Of a DNA stretch of 34,701 bases, positions 7,814-15,911 are shown piece after piece. Position 1 is the first letter of the stretch. Each line of letters opens with the position of its first letter. The DNA is from Deltaproteobacteria bacterium (GTDB lineage: Bacteria > Desulfobacterota > Syntrophia > Syntrophales > JAAYKM01). Location: assembly GCA_012522415.1 (NCBI GenBank), contig JAAYKM010000087.1, positions 1 to 34,701 on the forward strand, given 5' to 3'. Position numbers and translations under genes: made by a program. Below the pieces are notes generated by a model. It was not told the origin of the DNA and did no database searches. It saw nothing but the letters and a program-made list of their open reading frames with translations.

Positions 7814-8869
7814 TTACAGAGGCCCAATTTTTGCGCTATGGATTTGTATCGCGTTCTCTATGAGATGTGAGATGATCATGGATGGCAACATCCCCGAACA
7901 AGCGGCCTGTTCAAAGAAGAACGAGGATGGCGCCATGCCTGAAGAAGAATTGGGATCCGTGATCAGGATTCGTCCATCCGTAAGCAGAAAGCCGTCCATT
8001 CGCCCATAGGACCGAAAGCCCAGTGCAAGAAAAGCCCGCACCGCCGCTTCTTTGATTTTTTCAACAACGTCAGGAGGTATCGTCTTGGGGGGAGTAAACT
8101 TGCGGCAGCGTCCGGGCATGTACTTGTCATCGTAGGTGTAGAATTCGCTTTGCGGATGAATTTCTGTGACTTCCAGAGCCCGAATGTGCCCCTCTTCCTC
8201 CAGAACGATGGATGAGAATTCTGTTCCGTTCAGATATTCTTCAAGCAAAACCGAACTGTCCCATTGAAGGGCATTTTGGATGCCGTCTGCGAGCTCTTCA
8301 GAATCCTGAATAATGGTGACACCGGTACTCGAACCCTCCCGTGTAGGTTTGACCACAAGGGGAAAAGAGAAGCGCGACAGGATGTTGTCCCACACAGTTT
8401 TCGGATCCCTTACCCAGTCTCGTTCCGGGATGACCATGCTGGACGGTACGTCGAGACCCGCCGCCTTCAGAAAAATCAATTGGACGTGCTTATCCATACC
8501 AAGCGCGGAAGCCAGAACGCCCGATCCCGTGTATGGAATCCGAAGCAGTTCCAACAACCCCTGGATACAACCATCATCACCGTATTTACCATGAAGACAA
8601 ATAAAGACGAAGTCAACTTTTTCTCCCAAGTCTTCGTAAGCCAGCCGTTGCCCTTCCCGTTCAAGGCGGTCCATGATGTCGACGGTCGTATTCTGGGAAA
8701 CCAGCTGCCAGGGGATGCACCATAGGTTTCCACCATGGTCCATAAAGAGAGGTACACCTTCATAAAGTTCATTGTCCAAGTGATCATAGACATTTCTGCC
8801 GCTGTTCAAAGAGACTTCACGCTCAGAGGACAGCCCCCCCATGATGATGCCGATTTTCATTTTTTGCAT
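7814..8869 (-). CDS. D-Ala-D-Ala ligase-like ATP-grasp protein, divergent copy
   Basis: Second Ddl paralogue (351 residues), aligned with its neighbour over its whole length. It keeps GGLSSEREVSL (11-21), HGKYGDDGCIQGLLELL (93-109), YTGSGVLASALGMDK (113-127), VVKPTREGSST (172-182) and GRMD (Asp292). The C-terminal metal and substrate loop differs: the canonical LEANTLPGMTPST reads ITDPNSSSGMAPSS here. The Mg-binding glutamate is replaced by Asp305, and the TLPG segment by SSSG. The second carboxylate position and Asn307 remain, so activity is possible, but metal geometry or the C-terminal substrate may have changed. Ligases making D-Ala-D-Lac or D-Ala-D-Ser are known in this family; nothing here proves such specificity. 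It lies 60 bp downstream of alr. Confidence 0.85.
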   Translation of the reverse strand: MQKMKIGIIMGGLSSEREVSLNSGRNVYDHLDNELYEGVPLFMDHGGNLWCIPWQLVSQNTTVDIMDRLEREGQRLAYEDLGEKVDFVFICLHGKYGDDGCIQGLLELLRIPYTGSGVLASALGMDKHVQLIFLKAAGLDVPSSMVIPERDWVRDPKTVWDNILSRFSFPLVVKPTREGSSTGVTIIQDSEELADGIQNALQWDSSVLLEEYLNGTEFSSIVLEEEGHIRALEVTEIHPQSEFYTYDDKYMPGRCRKFTPPKTIPPDVVEKIKEAAVRAFLALGFRSYGRMDGFLLTDGRILITDPNSSSGMAPSSFFFEQAACSGMLPSMIISHLIENAIQIHSAKIGPL

Positions 8870-8929
8870 AGAATGATCCGTTCCGTAATGTGGACAGCTT
8901 TCATTGATGATCGTTTGTCATGAGAGGGC

Positions 8930-10900
8930 TTACCCTTTTCGTGAACTTTTTTCAATATCCCAGATGAAAGTCACGCCACTGTTGGGGAAAATCCACTCCC
9001 GATTATCAACTTTCAATTCGATCGATTTGCCGCGTTCCCTGACAACTTCCGGATAGGGATTCTTACCGGCGAAAAAGGCCACTTCACGGACGTTCTGCAA
9101 ATTCGTCCCCTCGTAGTCGAATGTAATGTTCAGACCTCGAGTGGGATAAATCAGGTAAACGGAAAACGTATTGCTGTTTTTGGGCTTCTTGGTGACGATT
9201 TCGATTTCCAGTTTAACGGGTTGATTACGTTTTCCCTTGAGGGTATCGCCGCCGCACCACACTTCATATCCTCTTTCCGTATGGTCCGACCGGATCAGGG
9301 GAATGGCATCCCCGTCTATGGCAACCCGAACAAACCGGAAATCCGGCTCCGTGGACTGATTGTCTCCTCGGCTGAAGAGCCAGCGGTACTCGCAGGCGGG
9401 ATCGTTAAATAACGCTTCGAGTTGTTCGTTGTTGCGAGCGCAGCCGATAAAAAAAATTTCACTGCGAATGGCTTTATAATATTCGATGTGGGTCGTGACC
9501 TTGTAATATTTCTCCTCTTGGGGATCTGCCTGCCGTTCATCACCGGTAAAGTCGGCAATTCTGATATCGTAGCGGAAATCTGTTCGAAGTTCGAGCTGCC
9601 GGTCACCCTTGCCGAAGAGCGTTTCGAACATTTCATAATAAATGGCATCCCCCAACTCTGTGCTTTTCGCTCTGGCTTGAAAGCATTGGCGGATAATATT
9701 ATCGATCCGCGAAAATGATTTCTCATCCTCCGGAATATAGATCCGCCGCAATCGGGGCTCAATGGCCCCGGCCTGACCCCTGTGGAGAAAAATCCGCGGT
9801 GCTCTTTTCCCGAGCATACAAAGGATCTCGTAATGAATGGTGTTGAGCCTTGCCGCAATATCGTTGACCGTGATTTCTTCCTGTTCGTCCTTTCCCAGGA
9901 GCGTGACGATATCCCCAATGGAGCAGCCGGGGATATGGGACACGTCAACCGTACACATATCCATGGAAATACGGCCGATGATGGGGGCCCGCTTCCCCCG
10001 GATCAGGACTTCACCCTGGTTGGAGAGGATCATCCCATATCCGTCACCGTAGCCGACGGGGATCGTCGCAATCCGGGTCGGCCGGTTCGTTATGTAGGAT
10101 CGCCCGTAACCGATACAGTAGCCTTTGGCAAACCTTTTGACCAGAACCACCCGGGTCTTAAAACTCATGACCGGCTCAAGTTTTGCTCGTTCCTGCGTGT
10201 CCGGGGAGGGATGGATGCCGTAGGTCATCAGACCCGGTCGGACCATGTCGAAATGAAATTCCGGATAATTCAAAATACCGGCGCTGTTTCCCATATGTCG
10301 GAGGGGAAAGACCCTTCCTTCTCGACGAAGTTTTTGCAGGAGCCCTATGAAAAAGCGTCCTTGTGCATTGCTGTAATCGTTAATCTGCTCGGCGGAAGAG
10401 AAATGGGTAAAGATGCCTTCGAGAATCAAATTGGGATGCTGAGCAATCTCGCGGATAACCCGCATGGCTTCTTTGTGCATGGTGCCGCCGCGTCCCATGC
10501 CCGTGTCGATTTCAATATGAACAGGGCCTGAGATTCCCGCTTGTGCATATTGTTCCTGCAACACGTGGGCAAAGTGTGTGTCGGAAACGGATGGAATAAG
10601 ACGATATTTAATGATTTCACGAATTTCCGAGTCCATGGAGGGACTGAGGATCAGGATCGGTGCGGCAATACCGCTGACCCGCAACTGGACTCCCTCGTCG
10701 GCGTTCGCGACCCCGAGCCAAGAGGCTCCGTTTCTCAAGGCCATGTTGGAAATTTCAATGGCGCCATGGCCGTAGGCATCCGCCTTCACCACCTGGAGAA
10801 TGCGAACGGATGAACCGACCAATCGCTTCAGTTCTTCCCAGTTATGGGTAAAATGATCCAGATCGACTTCGACCCAACTTCGGTACTGTTCTTCTTTCAC
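8930..10900 (-). CDS. alr: Alanine racemase with large C-terminal extension
   Basis: PLP enzyme interconverting L- and D-alanine for cell-wall synthesis. Residues 1-375 form a complete racemase: the PLP lysine is Lys39 (VVKADAYGHG), the opposing catalytic tyrosine is Tyr265 (GYGRSY), and VGYGDGY, ISMDM and the terminal ILCMLGKRAPRIF are present. A further ~280 residues (376-656) follow in the same frame. They start with a helical segment (DNIIRQCFQARAKSTELGD) and continue as alternating beta-type sequence ending PNSGVTFIWDIEKSSRKG. I do not recognise this domain. The start is GTG 10900 with AAGGGGG 5 nt upstream; the frame is open further upstream but there overlaps mobB without coding character. 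It sits between mobB and the two ddl genes. The racemase call is firm; the extension's role is unknown. Confidence 0.92.
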   Translation of the reverse strand: MKEEQYRSWVEVDLDHFTHNWEELKRLVGSSVRILQVVKADAYGHGAIEISNMALRNGASWLGVANADEGVQLRVSGIAAPILILSPSMDSEIREIIKYRLIPSVSDTHFAHVLQEQYAQAGISGPVHIEIDTGMGRGGTMHKEAMRVIREIAQHPNLILEGIFTHFSSAEQINDYSNAQGRFFIGLLQKLRREGRVFPLRHMGNSAGILNYPEFHFDMVRPGLMTYGIHPSPDTQERAKLEPVMSFKTRVVLVKRFAKGYCIGYGRSYITNRPTRIATIPVGYGDGYGMILSNQGEVLIRGKRAPIIGRISMDMCTVDVSHIPGCSIGDIVTLLGKDEQEEITVNDIAARLNTIHYEILCMLGKRAPRIFLHRGQAGAIEPRLRRIYIPEDEKSFSRIDNIIRQCFQARAKSTELGDAIYYEMFETLFGKGDRQLELRTDFRYDIRIADFTGDERQADPQEEKYYKVTTHIEYYKAIRSEIFFIGCARNNEQLEALFNDPACEYRWLFSRGDNQSTEPDFRFVRVAIDGDAIPLIRSDHTERGYEVWCGGDTLKGKRNQPVKLEIEIVTKKPKNSNTFSVYLIYPTRGLNITFDYEGTNLQNVREVAFFAGKNPYPEVVRERGKSIELKVDNREWIFPNSGVTFIWDIEKSSRKG

Positions 10901-10934
10901 AGGGGCCCCCTTGCTTTTCCGTATTGCCGCGCCC

Positions 10935-11435
10935 CTATGGTGACGGTTTGGGGAATCGCTGTATGATGATTTCCGCCAAAGCGGCGGCATCGTTGATATC
11001 CACGCAGGGTACACCCAGATTGAAGGAGCGGTCGCTGGCAATGGCCAACAGATCATCGGTCTGTGAACAGAGGAGTTCGTGGTTCGTCGCTGAGCGGAAT
11101 ACCTCGATTTTGGGGTGATTATTTCCTTTATATCCTTCAGAAAGGACAAGATCCACATTACGAACGTAACGCTTACGGATTTCCGAGAGTTCGTGGTCCC
11201 GGTCTACGTCTTCAACAAGACCGACCTTCCAGGGGGACGAAATGATCGATATGCTGGCACCGGCCTTTTTATGACGCCAGCTGTCTTTGCCTTCGTGGTC
11301 TATGTCGAACCCATGAACATCATGTTTGATCGTGGCGACACGATACCCCCTTTTCACCAGTTCGGGAATGAGTTTCTCCATGAGGGTTGTCTTGCCAGAA
11401 TCGGACCTGCCGACAATGGAAACGATCGGTATCAT
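10935..11435 (-). CDS. mobB: Molybdopterin-guanine dinucleotide biosynthesis protein MobB
   Basis: P-loop GTP-binding accessory protein of molybdenum-cofactor maturation, assisting MobA in adding GMP to molybdopterin. Walker A GRSDSGKTT (residues 9-17) sits directly after the first strand. It is followed by TIKHDVHGFDIDHEGKDS (about 36-53), the MobB signature in which the phosphate-side chain differs from ordinary GTPases, and by VLSEGYKG. Length 166 is typical. It is the first gene of the minus-strand run, 34 bp upstream of alr, an arrangement with no obvious pathway logic. MobA is not in the window. Presence implies bis-MGD enzymes such as formate dehydrogenase elsewhere in the genome (inference). 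Confidence 0.92.
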   Translation of the reverse strand: MIPIVSIVGRSDSGKTTLMEKLIPELVKRGYRVATIKHDVHGFDIDHEGKDSWRHKKAGASISIISSPWKVGLVEDVDRDHELSEIRKRYVRNVDLVLSEGYKGNNHPKIEVFRSATNHELLCSQTDDLLAIASDRSFNLGVPCVDINDAAALAEIIIQRFPKPSP

Positions 11436-11747
11436 GCTATAATATCCCTAAAGTCAATCATCATTGCTTTTAATTGGTGCCCCACGCGGGGAATACCCTC
11501 TGCGTTGACACGTGTCCCGTCTCCAAGTGATTGAGGCAGCAACATACGCAATGGCCCGGATTGTGTGTGTCAATCCTGTCTGCGTTCTGTGGAATACGAC
11601 GCCTCGAACGGCTGTTTCATAACACAGGAGTGATGACCGGTGCAAACACTGTATTTTCACGAACAGATATTTGTAATATTACATTATTTATGCTACAAAC
11701 CGCGCATTATTTCTGGCAGGGTTGCCGAAAGAACAGGGAGGTAGGTT
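11436..11747. other. Divergent intergenic region mobB / htrA
   Basis: This 312-bp region separates divergent mobB and the HtrA gene and holds no gene I can support. It contains a perfect 12-bp palindrome TGTAATATTACA (11672-11683). A weak sigma-70-like pair on the plus strand, TTGTAA (11671-11676) and TACAAA at 17-bp spacing, overlaps that palindrome. The palindrome could be an operator for htrA; no regulator can be named. Confidence 0.4.
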
Positions 11748-13229
11748 ATGGCCTTGGGGCAGAAAAACCGCAAAACATTTTTTATATTTCTTTTGGCTTT
11801 TTTGATCGCGTCATTCATCGTATCGGCCGTTGAAGTCATTCGGTCTTCTTTTTTTCGAGATCCGGGCCCGGATATTAAGACGGCCGGTGCCGTTTCCGTG
11901 GCCGACCCTTCCCAAGCTCCGACGTCGTTTGCGGATATCGTGGAAAAGCTTAAACCGGCAGTGGTCAACATCAGCACCACAAAGACCGTTCGCTCCGCTG
12001 GTCGATACCGCTCTCCTTTGAGAGATCAGAGTCCTTTCGATCGCTATTTCGGCGGAGATGATTTCTTTGAAAGATTTTTCGGTGATATTCCACAGCGTGA
12101 ATTCAAGCAGAAAAGTTTGGGATCTGGATTCATCATCAGTCATGATGGCTATATTTTTACCAACAATCACGTTGTCGAGCAGTCGGAAAAAATCCGTGTC
12201 AAGCTTTCCGATGGCCGGGAATACGATGCCCGAATCATCGGTAAAGATGCAAAAACGGATATTGCATTGATCAAGATAAAACCATCGGACAGTCTTCCCG
12301 TAGTGGAAATCGGCGATTCGGAAAAACTGCGTGTCGGTGACTGGGTTTTGGCAATCGGCAACCCGTTCGGCCTGGAACAAACCGTGACAGCGGGTATCGT
12401 CAGCGCCAAAGGACGTGTGATCGGTGCGGGGCCATACGATAATTTTATCCAAACCGATGCGTCGATCAACCCCGGCAACAGTGGTGGACCCCTTTTCAAT
12501 CTCGAAGGCAGGGTAATCGGTATCAATACGGCAATCGTCGCCCATGGACAGGGTATCGGCTTTGCCATTCCCATAGGGATGGCAAAGGACATGCTTCCAG
12601 ACCTCAAGGCAAAGGGAAAGGTCACCCGCGGCTGGATGGGTATCTCTGTTCAGGATATCACAGAAGACATGGCGCGCTCTTTCAAGCTGCGGGACACCAA
12701 CGGGGCTATTGTGGCGGAGGTATTTGCCGGGGACCCGGCGGACCGGGCGGGATTGCGAGCGGGAGACGTGATTGTGGCGGTCGGAGACAAGGCGGTGAAA
12801 GACACGCACGAACTGCTGATGATGATCGCTTCTTTTCGGGTTGGGGATGCTGTGAGAGTCAAGGTGCTTCGTGACGGCCAGGAAAAATGGTTTCGTGTGA
12901 TCGTCGGCGAAAGGAAGGACCAGCCGGAAGTCGCAATGTCTCCGAGGGGAGCCTCGGATTTGGGATTGAGCGTTCAGGAACTGACACCTGAGCTTGCCCG
13001 TTACTTGGGAATCAGGGAAAACAGGGGTATTATCGTCGTGGATGTTGAGCCGGGCAGTCCTGCTGATAACGTGGGTATCCAGCCACAGGATATCATCCTG
13101 CAGGTCAATCGTGTTCCTGTATCCACGTTGGGGGAATATAATCGTGAAATGGCCAAGAAGACGTCAAACACCAGCATTCTGCTGCAGGTTAAAAGAGGGC
13201 GTACGACATTTTTCGTGCCTGTCAGGTAA
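11748..13229 (+). CDS. HtrA/DegQ-type periplasmic serine protease
   Basis: Envelope protein quality-control protease and chaperone. An N-terminal hydrophobic segment (residues 11-29) acts as signal peptide or membrane anchor. The trypsin-like domain carries the triad His141 (TNNHVV), Asp171 (KTDIALIKI) and Ser245 (NPGNSGGPLF). Two PDZ domains follow, roughly 275-365 and 395-485; the first contains DPADRAGLRAGDVIVAVGDK and the second GSPADNVGIQPQDIIL. Length 493 is usual for DegP/DegQ/MucD. A GGGAGG ribosome site lies upstream. The next gene begins 12 bp after the stop, so it heads a probable five-gene operon through the PHP gene. Two PDZ domains favour DegP/DegQ/MucD over DegS; which of these is not resolved. 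Confidence 0.93.
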   Translation: MALGQKNRKTFFIFLLAFLIASFIVSAVEVIRSSFFRDPGPDIKTAGAVSVADPSQAPTSFADIVEKLKPAVVNISTTKTVRSAGRYRSPLRDQSPFDRYFGGDDFFERFFGDIPQREFKQKSLGSGFIISHDGYIFTNNHVVEQSEKIRVKLSDGREYDARIIGKDAKTDIALIKIKPSDSLPVVEIGDSEKLRVGDWVLAIGNPFGLEQTVTAGIVSAKGRVIGAGPYDNFIQTDASINPGNSGGPLFNLEGRVIGINTAIVAHGQGIGFAIPIGMAKDMLPDLKAKGKVTRGWMGISVQDITEDMARSFKLRDTNGAIVAEVFAGDPADRAGLRAGDVIVAVGDKAVKDTHELLMMIASFRVGDAVRVKVLRDGQEKWFRVIVGERKDQPEVAMSPRGASDLGLSVQELTPELARYLGIRENRGIIVVDVEPGSPADNVGIQPQDIILQVNRVPVSTLGEYNREMAKKTSNTSILLQVKRGRTTFFVPVR

Positions 13230-13241
13230 TCCGCCTCTTAC

Positions 13242-13985
13242 ATGAAGAAGAGTCTGCAGAACGAGCCTGCATTCGTTCCGGCTGTTCCGGTGTCGGATCC
13301 GTTGATTCGGCTTTACGAGGTCATGAACGAACATTTCGGCGCTCTCCATTGGTGGCCGGGGGATTCGACTCTTGAAATCCTTATAGGGGCTGTATTGACC
13401 CAGAATACGGCTTGGCGTAATGTTGAAAAAGCCATCGAAAATCTAAAGCGAAAAAAGCTCATCGACATCGGTCGCCTTCTCGAGACCACTCCACAAATTT
13501 TACAGAGCTTTCTACGGCCGGCCGGGTGCTTTCGTGTCAAGGAGGAACGGCTGCGCTGCTTGCTGCAATTCATCGCAGATAATTATGAGGGTGACCTGGA
13601 TCGTATGTTCAAGGAGGAAACCTGGTCATTGCGCAACAAACTGCTGGGGATCCGGGGTATTGGCGAAGAAACCGCCGACTGCATTTTGCTTTACGGGGGA
13701 TTGAAAAATATTTTTGTGGTTGATGCCTACACACGGAGAATTCTGGGTCGGCACGGGCTCATCGATGCAAAGATGTCGTACGGGACAATACAGCACTATT
13801 TCATGGACCGTCTTGTCCATGATCAAGCCATGTTCGGACAATATCATGCCTTGCTGGTAGAGGTGGGGAAAACATTCTGCAAAAAGGAGCCGCAGTGTGA
13901 ATCCTGCCCTTTGAGAAGATTCCTTGTGGCAGTTAACCCGGTTGACGGTGTGAAAGAAAGGAATGGAGAGAGGAATGTTACTTGA
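13242..13985 (+). CDS. Endonuclease III-like HhH-GPD DNA glycosylase (MagIII-like)
   Basis: Base-excision-repair glycosylase of the helix-hairpin-helix GPD superfamily. The hairpin reads LLGIRGIGEETADCILLY (134-151), and the catalytic aspartate is Asp161 in FVVDAYTRRIL. The position of the lysine used for AP-lyase chemistry in Nth (GRKTAN) is glutamate (Glu143 in GEETAD), as in monofunctional 3-methyladenine glycosylases such as MagIII. The C-terminal loop has Cys213, Cys219 and Cys222, but the fourth cysteine of the Nth [4Fe-4S] pattern is absent. A repair glycosylase for alkylated purines is therefore likelier than a pyrimidine-damage Nth. It is 12 bp after htrA, and its last 11 nt overlap smsC. 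It has no functional tie to its neighbours that I can see. Confidence 0.83.
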   Translation: MKKSLQNEPAFVPAVPVSDPLIRLYEVMNEHFGALHWWPGDSTLEILIGAVLTQNTAWRNVEKAIENLKRKKLIDIGRLLETTPQILQSFLRPAGCFRVKEERLRCLLQFIADNYEGDLDRMFKEETWSLRNKLLGIRGIGEETADCILLYGGLKNIFVVDAYTRRILGRHGLIDAKMSYGTIQHYFMDRLVHDQAMFGQYHALLVEVGKTFCKKEPQCESCPLRRFLVAVNPVDGVKERNGERNVT

Positions 13986-14700
13986 AATCAGAGATTTGAC
14001 GGTTGAAGTAGCGGATCGGATTGTACTGAAGGATATCCGTATCGCCATTGATTACGGACAAACCCATATTCTTTTTGGGCGAAACGGAAGTGGAAAAACA
14101 TCGCTTCTCATGGCCATCATGGGTTTCAGCGGATACAAGGTGAAATCCGGGTCAATCCATTTCAAGGGAGAGGATATTACGTTTCTGCCGGTTCACGAGA
14201 GGGCAAAAAGGGGAATCGGCATGTCCTTTCAGCGTCCTCCCACCATCCGGGGACTTAAAATCCGAGATCTTATAAGAACGTTTGGACGGGATGACGCCTC
14301 GGTGGAGCAAGTCGTCGACGCCCTTGATTTTTCTTCTTTTATGGACCGGGGTGTCAATCTTGGATTCTCCGGCGGAGAGATCAAAAAATCGGAACTGGTC
14401 CAACTGGTTCTTCATAATCCTGATCTTGTTCTGTTGGACGAACCCGAGTCGGGAGTCGATCTCGAAAACATCAAGACAATCGGGCGGGGTATAAGAAAAC
14501 TCCTGCAGAAAAATCTCCATCGTCAACGAACGAAGTCAGGATTGATCATCACACATACAGGCCTGATTTTAAACTATTTGGAAGCGGATAACGGCTATCT
14601 GTTGCTGGACGGGGTGATCCGCTGTGAGGGTAATCCGCGGGAAATGTTCGAATCCATACAATACGCCGGGTACGAGGAGTGTGCCAGATGTCAGAGATAA
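13975..14700 (+). CDS. smsC: SmsC (SufC-type) Fe-S assembly ATPase
   Basis: Soluble ABC ATPase of the SUF/SMS Fe-S cluster scaffold. Walker A GRNGSGKT is at residues 35-42, the signature FSGGE at 131-135 (GFSGGEIKKSEL, SufC-like), Walker B LVLLDEP at 151-157 and the H-loop histidine at 194. Length 241 fits SufC. ATG 13975 has GGAG 6 nt upstream and overlaps the previous gene; ATG 13963 is less well placed. The last 13 nt overlap smsB. The two-gene smsC-smsB arrangement without SufS, SufE/U or SufD matches the minimal SMS system described for anaerobic bacteria and archaea. That makes it the presumed core Fe-S scaffold here. Confidence 0.88.
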   Translation: MLLEIRDLTVEVADRIVLKDIRIAIDYGQTHILFGRNGSGKTSLLMAIMGFSGYKVKSGSIHFKGEDITFLPVHERAKRGIGMSFQRPPTIRGLKIRDLIRTFGRDDASVEQVVDALDFSSFMDRGVNLGFSGGEIKKSELVQLVLHNPDLVLLDEPESGVDLENIKTIGRGIRKLLQKNLHRQRTKSGLIITHTGLILNYLEADNGYLLLDGVIRCEGNPREMFESIQYAGYEECARCQR

Positions 14701-15902
14701 GGGAAAAGGCGGAAGCCGCGCGTGATAAGCGGGCTGTCTACGGAGAAGATATCGATTTGGAGGCTTTTGAAGCGGATGTTCCGGTTTACACGGCAGATCC
14801 TGCTTTGGAGAGATTGTCGGAGGAAGAAAAGCGCCATGTGTTGGAGGTGGGTATCGACGTAAGCGAAAGCGGCCGGACGGGCAGCTTCTTTCTCAGGGAC
14901 CATTCGCCCATACAATGTATGGTCGGGCAGGATGGGGTGGAATTGCTTCCCATTGCTGAAGCCCTGACCCAGTATAAGGACCTGGAACAATACTGGTGGA
15001 AGGCCGTAGATGTAGGAACGGATAAATATACCGCACAGGCAGAAATGGATCCGCACAGTGGTTATTTTCTCCGGGTGAAAGCCGGGGTCAGCGTCTGTTT
15101 GCCTGTTCAGGCCTGTCTCTATTTAAGCGAAGAGGGGGTTGCCCAGAAGGTCCACAATCTGATCATTGCGGAAGAAGGTGCGGAAATACACATGATTACC
15201 GGATGTACGACGGCACCCCACCTGAAGCGGGGTCTGCATATCGGGGTGACGGAAATCTATGTCGCGAAGGGGGCAACCGTCACCTCCACGATGCTCCACA
15301 ATTGGGGAGAAGCCGTGATTGTCCGTCCTCGCACGGCCGTCTGGGTGGAAGAAGAAGGCAGATATATGTCCAACTACGTGTGCTTCAAGCCCGCCAAGTC
15401 GGTGCAAATGTATCCGTCGGTGCGACTGAAGGGGAAAAATGCTGTTGCGCGGTTGAATACGATTCTACTGGCCGGGCCGGGCTCCATGCTGGATATCGGC
15501 GGCAAGGTATCACTGGAAGCGGAGGGGTGCAAAGCCGAGATTATCTCGAGAGCAATCACCACAGGGGGTAAAATTATATCAAGGGGAATGTTGGTTGGTC
15601 AGGTTCCGGGTGTCAGAGCCCATTTGGAGTGCAGTGGCCTGATTCTCTCAAATGAGGGACGGATCCACGCTATACCGGAGTTGGATGGCTGGGTGAACGG
15701 CGTGGATATGTCTCATGAAGCGGCTGTTGGAAAGATTTCCCGGGAAGAAATAGAATATCTCATGGCCCGTGGTCTGACGGAGCAGGAAGCGACGGCTCTC
15801 ATCGTAAGGGGGTTTTTAAATGTGAAAATGGAGGGTCTTCCCAAAGAGCTCCAGGCCGAAATCGAAAGAATGATCGCTGAAACCGAAGCATCGGTTCTCT
15901 GA
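14688..15902 (+). CDS. smsB: SmsB (SufB/SufD-family) Fe-S scaffold protein
   Basis: Beta-helix scaffold protein of the SufB/SufD family, expected to bind SmsC and assemble clusters in the cytoplasm. The last third shows the family core: CKAEIISRAITTGGKIISRG (281-300), HLECSGLILS (312-321) and VDMSHEAAVGKI (339-350), which matches SufB VEHEATTSRI. The SufC-binding C-terminus follows (EEIEYLMARGLTEQEA, IVRGFL). The stretch equivalent to E. coli SufB NCGAHTFP, with its key cysteine, reads NEGRIHAIP, so that cysteine is missing; Cys315 is nearby. Length is 404, SufD-like. ATG 14688 has GAGGAG 8 nt upstream and overlaps smsC. I prefer SmsB over SufD because it is the only SufBD protein beside SmsC. 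Confidence 0.87.
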   Translation: MSEIREKAEAARDKRAVYGEDIDLEAFEADVPVYTADPALERLSEEEKRHVLEVGIDVSESGRTGSFFLRDHSPIQCMVGQDGVELLPIAEALTQYKDLEQYWWKAVDVGTDKYTAQAEMDPHSGYFLRVKAGVSVCLPVQACLYLSEEGVAQKVHNLIIAEEGAEIHMITGCTTAPHLKRGLHIGVTEIYVAKGATVTSTMLHNWGEAVIVRPRTAVWVEEEGRYMSNYVCFKPAKSVQMYPSVRLKGKNAVARLNTILLAGPGSMLDIGGKVSLEAEGCKAEIISRAITTGGKIISRGMLVGQVPGVRAHLECSGLILSNEGRIHAIPELDGWVNGVDMSHEAAVGKISREEIEYLMARGLTEQEATALIVRGFLNVKMEGLPKELQAEIERMIAETEASVL

Positions 15903-15911
15903 GTACCGAAT

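Noticed and set aside
10901-11158. 86-residue N-terminal extension of the alanine racemase frame
   Set aside because: It overlaps mobB in another frame, has no protein-like features, and a GTG with a good ribosome site sits at 10900, exactly before the racemase domain.
11811-12809. 332-codon open frame on the minus strand
   Set aside because: It lies entirely antisense within the HtrA protease gene, whose triad and PDZ motifs are intact. Its translation has no family character.
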